Shown here one piece after another: positions 1 to 9,190 of a DNA stretch of 64,000 nt; the stretch's first letter is position 1, and the number at the start of each line of letters is the position of its first letter. The stretch is taken from NCBI GenBank assembly GCA_038230415.1, contig JBBRNH010000003.1, positions 1 through 64,000 of the forward strand, in the 5' to 3' direction. The DNA is from JBBRNH01 sp038230415 (lineage in GTDB: Bacteria > Bacteroidota > Bacteroidia > Cytophagales > Spirosomataceae). The notes beneath the pieces are model-generated. The model saw nothing but the letters and a program-made list of their open reading frames with translations. It searched no databases and was not told where the DNA came from. The position numbers and the translations under genes are program-made.

Positions 1-1480
1 AACCCGAACCGTCACAGTCGCCGTAGTACACTTGGGCGGACTACCGCCATCGCAGACGCTGTACGTCAGCACATCGGTTCCCACAAAGCCCGGATTGGGC
101 GTGTAGCTGATGGTGCCATCGGGGTTCACCACCGCACTGCCGTTGCCTGGTCCCGAAACAATCACGGGGTTAGAAAGCGGCAGGCCGTCGGGGTCTTTGT
201 CGTTGGCTAAGACGTTCACCGTTGTCGAAACGCCTGCCGTTGTTTGGGTCGCATCGTTCAGAGCAATCGGCGCGTTGTTGGCCGTTGGGCTAATCGGCGG
301 AACCGGCACCAGCGTCAGCGTACTCGTGCTGCAAACGGGCGGGGTGCCACTATCGCACACCCGAATCGGAACCGTTACCGGAGCCGTCTGGCTGGTGGGG
401 CTTGTGTAGGTGTAGCTGCCATCGGGACTCAGACTGAAACCAGCCGGTGGCGTACCAATAACCGAAGCCGTCAACGGGGTGCCTTCGGGATCGCGGTCGT
501 TGGTCAGCACATTACCCGCCGTTGGCGTTCCCGGAATGAACGTGTTCACATCGGGCGTGACGACCGGCGGCTGGTTGGCTGTCACACTCGGCTGCACCGT
601 CAGATACGCCGTTGCCGTTGTACACAGCACCGGAGAGCCATTGTCGCAGACCTGATACACGAACTTGTCACTGCCCACAAAGCCCGGCGCAGGAACAAAA
701 CTGTAACTGCCTGTGGGACTGAAGACTACCGTCCCGTTGGCCGGATTCGTTAGCTTGGTGAACGTCAGGGTTTGGCCCGGATTCGGGTCAGAATCATTGG
801 CCGCCACCGTTCCCGTTGCCGACGTATTCTTCGTAGTCAGCATCAGGTCGTCAATGGCGACCGGAGCCAGGTTGGTCGCACTCGCCGGGGGCGTTGGGTC
901 AACCCGAACCGTCACAGTCGCCGTAGTACACTTGGGCGGACTACCGCCATCGCAGACGCTGTACGTCAGCACATCGGTTCCCACAAAGCCCGGATTGGGC
1001 GTGTAGCTGATGGTGCCATCGGGATTCACCACCGCACTGCCGTTGCCCGGATTGCTCACAATCACGGGGTTGCTCAGGGGCAGGCCGTCGGGGTCTTTGT
1101 CGTTGGCTAAGACGTTCACCGTTGTCGAAACGCCCGCCGTTGTTTGGGTCGCATCGTTCAGAGCAATCGGCGCGTTGTTGGCCGTTGAGCTAATCGGTGG
1201 AACCGGCACCAGCGTCAGCGTACTCGTGCTGCAAACGGGCGGAGTTCCCGAATCGCAGACGTTCACCACCACCGTCACCGGAGCCGTTTGGCTGGTGGGG
1301 CTTGTGTAGGTGTAGCTGCCATCGGGACTCAGACTGAAACCAGCCGGTGGCGTACCAATGACCGAAGCCGTCAACGGGGTGCCTTCGGGGTCACGGTCGT
1401 TGGTCAGCACATTACCCGCCGTTGGCGTTCCCGGAATGAACGTGTTCACGTCGGGCGTGACGACCGGCGGCTGGTTGGCT
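1..1480. repeat. Tandem 900-bp in-frame duplication inside the repeat protein
   Basis: Positions 1-580 and 901-1480 are almost identical, with a period of exactly 900 bp (300 codons, three ~100-residue modules). The 320 bp between the copies is diverged. The left copy starts at the window edge, so more copies may lie outside. The high identity suggests recent duplication or gene conversion. Confidence 0.9.
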
Positions 1481-4400
1481 GGCTGTTGCGTCAGGACATT
1501 CACCGTTGCCACGTCGCACTTACCCGCCGTGTTACAGACCGAATATGTGAAGCTGTCCGGCCCCACATAATTCGGTGCCGGGGTATAGGTGTAACTGCCG
1601 TTGGCCGACATCACCACCGTGCCACTCGCGGGCTGACCCGTTGTGTAGCTCAATGGCAATGGTGGGCTATTCGGGTCGCTGTCGTTGGTAGCCACGTTGC
1701 CCGATTTGGGGGTGTTTACCAGCGTCACCAACGCATCGTCAACCGCTACCGGGGCCAATGTTGTATTAGCTGGCGGAGTTGGCTGAACCGTTACGCTCAC
1801 CGTAGCCGACGAACACAACACCGGACTGCCTTTGTCGCAAACCTGATAGGGGAAACTCACCGTACCCGTGAAATTGGCGGGTGGTGTGTAGCTGATGGTT
1901 CCGTCGGGATTCACCACCGCCGTTCCCGCTGCTGGCTGGGAAATAATCGTTGGTTTATCCAACTGACCGTTCAGGGTCGTAGCCGCGTCGGGGTCAGTGT
2001 CGTTTGCCAGCACCGCTATCGTCAGCGAGGTTCCCGCCGTTGTCTGGGTATTGTCGTTATTGGCAATCGGCCTGTTGTTGGCTGGAGCAGGCGACGGGTC
2101 TGGCACCACCGTTATCGTCACACACGTACTGGCACTCAATCCCGCCGTGTTAAGGGCTGAATAACAGAACGTTGCTGTTCCGCTAAAGTTTGCCGGGGGC
2201 GTGTAAGTATAGCTGCCATTGGGCGAGAGCGTGACCGTTCCGGCAGTTGGCTGGCTCAACAAACCCGCCGTGAGGGGTCCGCCCTGCGGGTCACTGTCGT
2301 TGGTCAACACATTGCCCGACACGGGTTTGCCGGGACTCGTAGTGGCAATATCGGGCGAAACCACTGGCGGCTGGCTATTCGCGGGCGAAACCGCCGTGAA
2401 GTTGCTCACCGCCGGGGTGCTGGTTCCGCCGGGGTTGCTGGCGATGGCCGTTACCGACGATGGGCCAGCCGGAAACGTAATTGCTGACGTTGAATAAGCC
2501 CCGGTTGTGGGGTCAGCCGTAACGCTCACCGGGCCACCTAACGAGCCGGGGCCACCGTTGATTGTGACCACCGCGCCCGGCGTGGCCGTTCCCGAAATGG
2601 TTGGCGTGGTAGTGGCCGTGCCGTTGCTGGCCGGAGTCAGAATGGCAACCGTTGGCGGAGAAACAACCGTGAACGTGACGGGCTGGCTCGCGCTCAGGCT
2701 CGTAACCGGGTCAGTTGCTACCACCGTCAGCGTATTGGGGCCAGTGGGCAGCGCACTCGTCAGGGCGCAGGAATAACTGCCGCCCGGCGTGGTGGCCGTC
2801 GTGCTGCAAACGGGTGTTCCGCCGGGGCCAAGAATGGTTATCAGGCTACCCGGCGTGGCCGTTCCCGACACCGTTGGCGTACTGATGGCCGTGCCGTTGT
2901 TGGCCGGACTCAGCACCACTAATGAGGGCGGAGTTACTACCGTGAAATTGGTCACAGCCGGGCTGCTCGGTACGCCGTTGTCGTAAGCCGTTGCCGTCAC
3001 CGACTGGGGGCCACCCGCCAGGGGACCTACCGCACACGACCAGCTTCCGCTTGCCGTTGCCGTTGTCGAACACAGCGTCGTGTTACCGGGGCCGGTCAAT
3101 ACCACCGCACTGTTCGGCGTGGCCGTTCCGCTGATGGTCGGCGTGGTGGTTGCCACCAGACTGCCCGGTGCCGGATTCGTAATCGCCACTGTTGGCGGTT
3201 GAGCAACGGTGAAGTTGTCAACTGCCGGCGTGCTGGTTCCTGCTGCGTTACCAGCTATTGCCGTTACGCTGGCCGGGCCGTTCACAAACGTCAGGCTTGT
3301 GCAGGTGTAGCTGCCACCTGTTGCCACCGTGATGCACGACTGGTTGTTGGGGCCAAGCACCGTTACGCTCGCGCCCGCCGTTGCTGTTCCCGAAATGGGC
3401 GGGTTTTTGGTGCTGACGGTTACGTTGTTGGGTGAGACGACCGTTACGCTTGGCGGAGCTATTACCAGTACCGTTGCCGAACACGTACCAGTTACCTGTG
3501 AAGAAACAATATATAGCGTTTTGACACCGCCTGTTCCGGCACCGTTATACGTCAGCGGAATAGTGAGCGTCGTTTGTCCGGTGGTTATCGTTGCTGAAAA
3601 GGTGGTTGGATTCGAGGCAATACCGACTCCACCAGAGGCCAGCGATGTGGTTAGCGTAACAGAGCCGGGCGTGGTTGTCATAATTGATAACGACAGCACA
3701 CCCGTTTGTCCGCCAGTACCATTCGCCACAAAACTGGCGGTGATAGCTGCATCCGTACAAGCGAACGTACCATTACTGCCCGATACCGTGAAATCGCTCA
3801 CCGCCGAGGTCGTGCCATCCGTTGCCGTGATGCTCTGCGGCCCGGTGGTAAACGTCAGGCTCGGACATGACCAGTAGCCGTTAGTGTTAGCCGTTGTAAT
3901 GCACGGCCCACCCGTAGTGCCGGGGCCGCCGTTTACCGTTACGCTGGCATTGGGCGAGGCCGTTCCCGAAATAACGGGGTTTGTCGTTGCCACTAAAGAG
4001 CCATCGGCAGGGCCGGTAATGGCAATCGGGTCGTTACAAACCGTGACGTAAATCGAGTTCGATACGCTCAGGCAGTTATTGTTTTCCGTCGCCACATCAT
4101 ACAGTCGGTTTCCGGCCACTAATGCCGTGAGCGACCCTGTGTAGTGAACCGACGTAATGGCGTATTCACCCTTGCCGACACCCGTAAACGAATTCGTATT
4201 GCTGACCTGAGCAATCAGATTCGTTGCCATGTCGGTCAGCACATAACTCGTTGTTACGCCCGGTGGCGCGTTGTTTACCGTGAACGGAATCGTGGCCGGG
4301 GCGATGGCATAGTCGCACTTATTGCTGGCGGGGCAAACTTTCAGGGCTAAGCTGTTGCCATACGTCAAACATAAATCCGACGAATACACATCAGAAATGA

Positions 4401-4770
4401 GTTTTCCGGTCTGCGCGTTGTTTAGGGTGCCTTTGTAGTGAGCCGCCACCGCGTAATACAAACCGCGCAACACGCCCGAAAACTGCGGAGCAGTTGGGTT
4501 GGTCTGCACAATCAGGCCGGAGGTCATATTTACCAACAGATAGACGGTCGAGTATCCCGATGGCACGTTTTGGGCCGTGAGCGAAATACTGGCCGGCTCG
4601 CTCGCGTAGTCGCAGAGCGTGGTGGACGCGGGCAGCGTGGGTTGCTGCGCCCAGGCCCGTCCCGTCAGGAACAGACTCAGACAGAGCATAATCCAGATAA
4701 GCCTGCCTGCCCGGATCGACCCTTCGCCAGCGCACTGGCCGAAGTGGGTGTTGTTGAGATGTCTCATCAT
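1..4770 (-). CDS. Giant secreted Ig/cadherin-like repeat surface protein (3' end outside window)
   Basis: The frame is open for 1590 codons from the ATG at 4770 to the left edge, so the C-terminus is missing. An in-frame TAA lies just upstream of the ATG. An N-terminal signal peptide ends near residue 42 (hydrophobic stretch, then AWAQQ). Two related ~95-residue modules starting CDYA follow (about residues 52-245). Next come bacterial Ig-like modules of the 'SGTATPGA' type to about residue 790, interrupted by one ~95-residue domain (FACTDAAI...) that resembles the C-terminus of the upstream protein. From there to the edge are cadherin/Big-like ~100-residue modules with NVLTNDxDP and GSYTYTP motifs. 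Family knowledge points to a cell-surface adhesin or matrix protein. It lies 70 bp downstream of another giant surface protein on the same strand, probably in one operon. Its export route cannot be told without the C-terminus. Confidence 0.85.
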   Translation of the reverse strand, partial: MMRHLNNTHFGQCAGEGSIRAGRLIWIMLCLSLFLTGRAWAQQPTLPASTTLCDYASEPASISLTAQNVPSGYSTVYLLVNMTSGLIVQTNPTAPQFSGVLRGLYYAVAAHYKGTLNNAQTGKLISDVYSSDLCLTYGNSLALKVCPASNKCDYAIAPATIPFTVNNAPPGVTTSYVLTDMATNLIAQVSNTNSFTGVGKGEYAITSVHYTGSLTALVAGNRLYDVATENNNCLSVSNSIYVTVCNDPIAITGPADGSLVATTNPVISGTASPNASVTVNGGPGTTGGPCITTANTNGYWSCPSLTFTTGPQSITATDGTTSAVSDFTVSGSNGTFACTDAAITASFVANGTGGQTGVLSLSIMTTTPGSVTLTTSLASGGVGIASNPTTFSATITTGQTTLTIPLTYNGAGTGGVKTLYIVSSQVTGTCSATVLVIAPPSVTVVSPNNVTVSTKNPPISGTATAGASVTVLGPNNQSCITVATGGSYTCTSLTFVNGPASVTAIAGNAAGTSTPAVDNFTVAQPPTVAITNPAPGSLVATTTPTISGTATPNSAVVLTGPGNTTLCSTTATASGSWSCAVGPLAGGPQSVTATAYDNGVPSSPAVTNFTVVTPPSLVVLSPANNGTAISTPTVSGTATPGSLITILGPGGTPVCSTTATTPGGSYSCALTSALPTGPNTLTVVATDPVTSLSASQPVTFTVVSPPTVAILTPASNGTATTTPTISGTATPGAVVTINGGPGSLGGPVSVTADPTTGAYSTSAITFPAGPSSVTAIASNPGGTSTPAVSNFTAVSPANSQPPVVSPDIATTSPGKPVSGNVLTNDSDPQGGPLTAGLLSQPTAGTVTLSPNGSYTYTPPANFSGTATFCYSALNTAGLSASTCVTITVVPDPSPAPANNRPIANNDNTQTTAGTSLTIAVLANDTDPDAATTLNGQLDKPTIISQPAAGTAVVNPDGTISYTPPANFTGTVSFPYQVCDKGSPVLCSSATVSVTVQPTPPANTTLAPVAVDDALVTLVNTPKSGNVATNDSDPNSPPLPLSYTTGQPASGTVVMSANGSYTYTPAPNYVGPDSFTYSVCNTAGKCDVATVNVLTQQPANQPPVVTPDVNTFIPGTPTAGNVLTNDRDPEGTPLTASVIGTPPAGFSLSPDGSYTYTSPTSQTAPVTVVVNVCDSGTPPVCSTSTLTLVPVPPISSTANNAPIALNDATQTTAGVSTTVNVLANDKDPDGLPLSNPVIVSNPGNGSAVVNPDGTISYTPNPGFVGTDVLTYSVCDGGSPPKCTTATVTVRVDPTPPASATNLAPVAIDDLMLTTKNTSATGTVAANDSDPNPGQTLTFTKLTNPANGTVVFSPTGSYSFVPAPGFVGSDKFVYQVCDNGSPVLCTTATAYLTVQPSVTANQPPVVTPDVNTFIPGTPTAGNVLTNDRDPEGTPLTASVIGTPPAGFSLSPDGSYTYTSPTSQTAPVTVPIRVCDSGTPPVCSTSTLTLVPVPPISPTANNAPIALNDATQTTAGVSTTVNVLANDKDPDGLPLSNPVIVSGPGNGSAVVNPDGTISYTPNPGFVGTDVLTYSVCDGGSPPKCTTATVTVRV

Positions 4771-4840
4771 CGTTTTCGATTAGCGTTTTACCCCGATTGT
4801 CCAATCCTTGCGAATCGGTCAACCGGGGTAAGTGGCTGGC

Positions 4841-7800
4841 TTATTTAACTAACGTTGCTGCTGATGCCGGCGAACAGGCCGGGCCGAGATTCAAGACCGA
4901 TGTACTCACCGTTTTGGGCGTTACCAGCGTCATATCAACCGTACAGGTGCCGAAGTCCGCCACGGTGATGGTGGTGTTAGGCGCGAAGTTGGCCCCGGTA
5001 TAAGACAGCGGCACGTAGAACGTTTGCGTACCTAAGCTGCTGGCCGAGCCGATAAACGGCGATGGATTGGCCGACAGGCCCGACCCGTTCACCGTTACGG
5101 CAAAGCTGCCCGTTGTACTCACGGCCATCGTCAGTTTCAGCACCCCGTTTCCGGCTGTGTTCTGGACAATGCCCATAATCTGGGCCGACGAGCAATCGAG
5201 CGTTCCCGATGCCGAAGATGCCGGTGATACCGTCAGCGTGTAGGTTCTGGTTACGCAGACCGGCGTTGGGCTGCTGTCGCATACTTTGATGCAGAAGTAA
5301 TAGACACCCGGCGTGGCCGGCGCCACGTAGCTATATGCCCCGGTGCTGCTGTTTACGGCCAGATTACTACCTGATGGCAGTTGGGATGCCCCCGCTACCC
5401 CCGAACAGGATGGGTTCCCCGTATCGTTTGAGTAAACGTAAGGAGCCGTGCCGCCCGTCGGTTGCAGGTCGGTGTAGGCATTGCCCGATTTGGTTTGCCC
5501 AACGGTTGCGGTTTGGGCCGGAGCCGCCGACGTTGATAGCGGCACAGTAGTGTTCACCACCGTAATCTGCGCCGTTGCCGGCGAACTGACTCCCCCCGCG
5601 TTGGTTGCCACGGCACTCAGCGTTTGTGGCCCTGCCGACAGGTTTACGGGGCAACTCCATGTCCCTGTTGTGGTTGAGGTGGTCGTGCAAAGCGTACCAC
5701 CGCCCGCCGACGAAGTCAGCACGACCGTTGCGCCCGGCGTGGCCGTTCCCGAAACGGTCGGGTTCAGCACCACCGCGCTCGAATTGTTGGCCGGACTGAC
5801 GATGGCTACCGTTGGCGGCACGTTCACGATGGTTGTACTGGCTACGTTGGAGGTGGACGTTCGGATGCGGAAGCCCGAACTCACATCGGGCGTGACCTGC
5901 GCGATATTATTTGCCACTTGCCCAACGGTATAGCTGTTTACGTTGGCCGACACCGTAAGCGTCAGTGAACTACCCGCTGGCACAGTCAGGTTCCGAATGG
6001 TCAGTACCGAAGCACCGCCATACGCATTGGCCGTACCACTGCCCGCCCCCGTCAGGGTACTGGCAACGTAAGTCAGTTCGCCAGGCAACACATCCTGGAA
6101 CGTGGTCAGCACGGCAGAGGTGGCGTTGGGGTTCGTGATCTGGTAGGTGTATGTCAGCGTTCCGTTCTGCGGGCTGGTTGATTTATCCACCGACTTGGTG
6201 ATGCTCAGGCCCGCATCAGGATCGTTTTCGATCAGCGTCAACGGTGTTGGCTGGGCCGTTGTGCCGGCTACCGACGGGTCGTCAGATTTGTAGCTGTTGC
6301 CGTTTACCACGTAGTCGGCCTGGTTGTTGTATGTTCCCGGCGTGGTGCCTTTGGCCTCCACGTAGATGTACGACGTGCCGGGGACAGCCGTGAGACTTGT
6401 CACCTGCAACTGCTGGCTATTTCCGTAGGCGTTGATGCCGCCGATGTTGGCCGAGGTCACAAACGAACTGTCGGCCCAGGTCAAACCGCCGGGCAGGTTG
6501 TCGTTGATGTCAATCACGCGGTTGTCGCAGTTGGTGTTCTGCACCGTGAATTTGTACGTTACCTTTTCATTGGTTTTGTACGGGTTCGGGGCCACCTCCT
6601 TGTAGATATACACGTTGTCGGCCAGCGGTTCTTTCGGCGTTGGCAGCTTGCAGGTCGTTGTGATGGCACCAATCCGCAGGTCGTTATAGACCTTAAAATT
6701 ATACGTGTTTTTCTTGGTGTATTCGACATACACTTCCTCCACCGGCGTATCGAAACTCACGTAGGCGTTGCCCAGCACGGTTAAATCCCAGGGCAGGAAT
6801 CCCGCCGTGATGGTGTTGCCCGAAATGGTCAGGGCCGAGTAGTCCAGGGTCGGGAAAAGTTTCGTCCGGCTGATTTTCGGATAATAAACCGAAGCACCAA
6901 CCTTACCATAGACCTTCACCACGTCGAGACCACCGGCGTAACCGTCAATGTCGCGCAGGGTGAAATCAACCGTCTGGGCCGCCAGCACGCTCGTCGAGGC
7001 ATTGGCCGCGCCGGTGGTGGCCTGAGCCAGAAACTGCATTTTGGTCGTAATCACGCTACCCTGCTGGCTCACCGAGTTGTTGTCGTAGCGGGGAATAAAC
7101 AGGCCCAGCCCGTCAAAAACCGGCCACCAGTCAACCGTTGGCTTGTAGAGCAGCACGTTGGGATCGGTGGTTCCGTCGGTGATGGTCGTTCTCATCACCA
7201 TATCGCCAATCGCTGCCGAGGTGCCGTAGTTGGCAATGATGGTTTTGTCTTTATCGCCATAATACCACTTGTTAAAATGGAACGTCTGGGTTTTGGGAGC
7301 CGAGCAGATGTTGGCCGGTGAAGCCGTATTGCCCGCAAACCGGACGTAGCTGGTGCTGTTGGCCGGGAAGTTGTAGTTCGTTTTGGCGATGCTGCCGGAG
7401 AGCGACATCGGTACCGAAGCCAGCAGGTTGGTGAATGCCGCATCCGAAGCCACCTGCATATACAGCGGGTAGTTGGGGTTGAAGCCCTGCCCTGCCGCAT
7501 CAAACTGTAGTTGAGCAACTTCAGCATTGCCCGTTTCGGTTACTTTATAAACCAGCTTGGTAAACTTATCTGCCGATGGTGGTGGCGGGCATGAACCCGT
7601 TGCCGAGAGCGACGTTAAGCCCGTCTGTCCGTTATCACCGAAGACAATAAACGATTTATCGGCACTGAACGAGCCGGGGTGCGTGGCGTTGAGGGCGGCA
7701 ACCGTACCCGAAATACCAATCGTCATTTTGGCCGTTCCCAAAACTGACTTCGACTGTTTCTGCTGCAATCCCTGGCAATCGTCGCGGCCAATACCCGTTA

Positions 7801-9154
7801 CGTTGGCCGAGTAACTCGACACGTTGTAGATAACCGCGCTGCCGCCCGACAGGTAGTTGTGTTCGAGCGTCAGGCCGTGTTTGATACCGAGGTATGTGTT
7901 TACCCGCTGCCGTTCGTTCTGACTCAGGGCGCGCGAATAATGAATCAGCTCCGAGGTTTTGTTATTATTCATCCCGTAGGCATTGCCACCCCCAATAGTC
8001 AGGTAATTATGGTTGACCATCGAAGTAGGCGTTGCGGTACCCGTCCAGAGCGATTCGTTCCCGTTATAGGTCAGAATAGCCGAGGCAGAAGTGGGTGTTG
8101 ATGGGTCAACCAACGCGCCGTAGAGCGTATTTTGCCCGATCACAATGCTGCGGTTGAGGTTGTATTTGTTGTAGGCATTGCCCCCCGTTCCGACTGAAAA
8201 CGGCGCACTGATGTAGTGAATGGCTACCTTATCCAGGTTGTCATTGGCATGGCCCAACCCCCAGACGTGCGTACCACCGTCGGAGTTATCGGCATCGGAG
8301 AAGCGCAGGAAGTGGGTATAGTCCACTTTCGATGCGTAGTTATTCACGACTCCAAACGTGGTGTGCGTAATTGAGTAATCGCTACCTGCTACCCGCTGAT
8401 TCAGGCGGGTGTTACCCTTGAAGTCAATATACGGGTTGAAGTTGCTGGCCGCATCACCATCCGAGAACGTCGGGATCAGCGAGCTTGTGGCCTGCGTTAC
8501 GAGCGGGTTGTTGCCGCTGCCGTCGCGGTCGGCCCAGGCCGTTACCGCCGTCAGGTTTTTGGTCACGCTCACCGCCGGGTCAAACCAGAAGTCTAAGCCC
8601 GCCGTTACGCAGCCCGGTGCCAGAATGTCCTGCCCAAAGGTAAAATATTGCCCGTTGTTGAGGTTGACCTGCGCCACCACGTTACCGGCTCCGTCGGGAA
8701 TCATGGCGTATTCGGTCACGCCCGCGCTGGTGGTGCTGAAATTATTGGCATTGCTCACCAACAGATATACGCCCGTCAGGCTGCCCGGTATGGTCACCGC
8801 AACCACGCCAACCGTACCCGTTTCCTGTACTTTCCAGACCCGGTTCATGATTTTGAACGAGGCCACCGGCGTAAAGCTGTTGGGCGTATAACTCAGCGCG
8901 TAGCTGCTCGGCTGTCCGTTGCTGCCCCAGAGCATATAGCTCTTGTCGGCGGCAAAGATGCTGCTGTTCAGATCGTTCGAGGCTTCTACCGTGCCTAAGC
9001 CAATAGCAGGCTGGAACCCGACGTTCACCGATTTAGACTGCTTTTGGTTTAGGCCCTCCAGGTTATCCTGCCCAATACCGGCAATGTCGTAGGCATAACC
9101 GGCGTTGGCCGTTGCGCTCCAGACAACGCTGCTGTTTGTGGCGAGGTAATCCAC
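4841..9154 (-). CDS. C-terminal part of a giant LamG/DUF11/Ig surface protein, separated from its N-terminal part by a TAG stop
   Basis: The first possible start is a GTG at 9154, but no signal peptide follows. The sequence begins in the middle of a repeat module (DYLATNSS... GLNQKQSKS), so this is most likely the continuation of the reading frame ending at 9188. Modules in order, with residues from the GTG: QKQSKS-type module (1-180), LamG-like (180-420), a second QKQSKS module (420-610), a galactose-binding-like stretch (620-840), two DUF11 modules (845-1110), an Ig-like module (1115-1200), a putative-Ig module (1205-1300), and a terminal domain with one Cys near each end (1305-1437). No type IX secretion C-terminal domain is evident. 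If translated alone from the GTG it would lack an export signal. The open frame shows little other decay, so the stop is probably recent. Confidence 0.8.
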   Translation of the reverse strand: MDYLATNSSVVWSATANAGYAYDIAGIGQDNLEGLNQKQSKSVNVGFQPAIGLGTVEASNDLNSSIFAADKSYMLWGSNGQPSSYALSYTPNSFTPVASFKIMNRVWKVQETGTVGVVAVTIPGSLTGVYLLVSNANNFSTTSAGVTEYAMIPDGAGNVVAQVNLNNGQYFTFGQDILAPGCVTAGLDFWFDPAVSVTKNLTAVTAWADRDGSGNNPLVTQATSSLIPTFSDGDAASNFNPYIDFKGNTRLNQRVAGSDYSITHTTFGVVNNYASKVDYTHFLRFSDADNSDGGTHVWGLGHANDNLDKVAIHYISAPFSVGTGGNAYNKYNLNRSIVIGQNTLYGALVDPSTPTSASAILTYNGNESLWTGTATPTSMVNHNYLTIGGGNAYGMNNNKTSELIHYSRALSQNERQRVNTYLGIKHGLTLEHNYLSGGSAVIYNVSSYSANVTGIGRDDCQGLQQKQSKSVLGTAKMTIGISGTVAALNATHPGSFSADKSFIVFGDNGQTGLTSLSATGSCPPPPSADKFTKLVYKVTETGNAEVAQLQFDAAGQGFNPNYPLYMQVASDAAFTNLLASVPMSLSGSIAKTNYNFPANSTSYVRFAGNTASPANICSAPKTQTFHFNKWYYGDKDKTIIANYGTSAAIGDMVMRTTITDGTTDPNVLLYKPTVDWWPVFDGLGLFIPRYDNNSVSQQGSVITTKMQFLAQATTGAANASTSVLAAQTVDFTLRDIDGYAGGLDVVKVYGKVGASVYYPKISRTKLFPTLDYSALTISGNTITAGFLPWDLTVLGNAYVSFDTPVEEVYVEYTKKNTYNFKVYNDLRIGAITTTCKLPTPKEPLADNVYIYKEVAPNPYKTNEKVTYKFTVQNTNCDNRVIDINDNLPGGLTWADSSFVTSANIGGINAYGNSQQLQVTSLTAVPGTSYIYVEAKGTTPGTYNNQADYVVNGNSYKSDDPSVAGTTAQPTPLTLIENDPDAGLSITKSVDKSTSPQNGTLTYTYQITNPNATSAVLTTFQDVLPGELTYVASTLTGAGSGTANAYGGASVLTIRNLTVPAGSSLTLTVSANVNSYTVGQVANNIAQVTPDVSSGFRIRTSTSNVASTTIVNVPPTVAIVSPANNSSAVVLNPTVSGTATPGATVVLTSSAGGGTLCTTTSTTTGTWSCPVNLSAGPQTLSAVATNAGGVSSPATAQITVVNTTVPLSTSAAPAQTATVGQTKSGNAYTDLQPTGGTAPYVYSNDTGNPSCSGVAGASQLPSGSNLAVNSSTGAYSYVAPATPGVYYFCIKVCDSSPTPVCVTRTYTLTVSPASSASGTLDCSSAQIMGIVQNTAGNGVLKLTMAVSTTGSFAVTVNGSGLSANPSPFIGSASSLGTQTFYVPLSYTGANFAPNTTITVADFGTCTVDMTLVTPKTVSTSVLNLGPACSPASAATLVK

Positions 9155-9187
9155 GTTACTACCATTGCGATTGATAATACCATTCCC

Positions 9188-9190
9188 CTA
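9188..9190 (-). other. In-frame amber stop splitting one surface-protein gene
   Basis: A TAG follows GVTMG. The same frame then continues through GNGIINRNGSNV into DYLATN and onward for 1449 codons. In two other copies of the module in the same gene, YL-xx-K-xG-(I/L)T runs uninterrupted into GIGRDD...QKQSKS or GAIGRDD...QKQSKS. A single substitution such as CAG to TAG would explain it. Confidence 0.85.

Noticed and set aside
1..4770. Many plus-strand open frames of 60-290 codons across the adhesin region
   Set aside because: They are antisense shadows of repeat modules; the minus frame shows signal peptide and module motifs.
9188..9190. Recoding of TAG as an amino acid
   Set aside because: No readthrough signal seen, and other genes in the window show no internal TAG; a point mutation is simpler.
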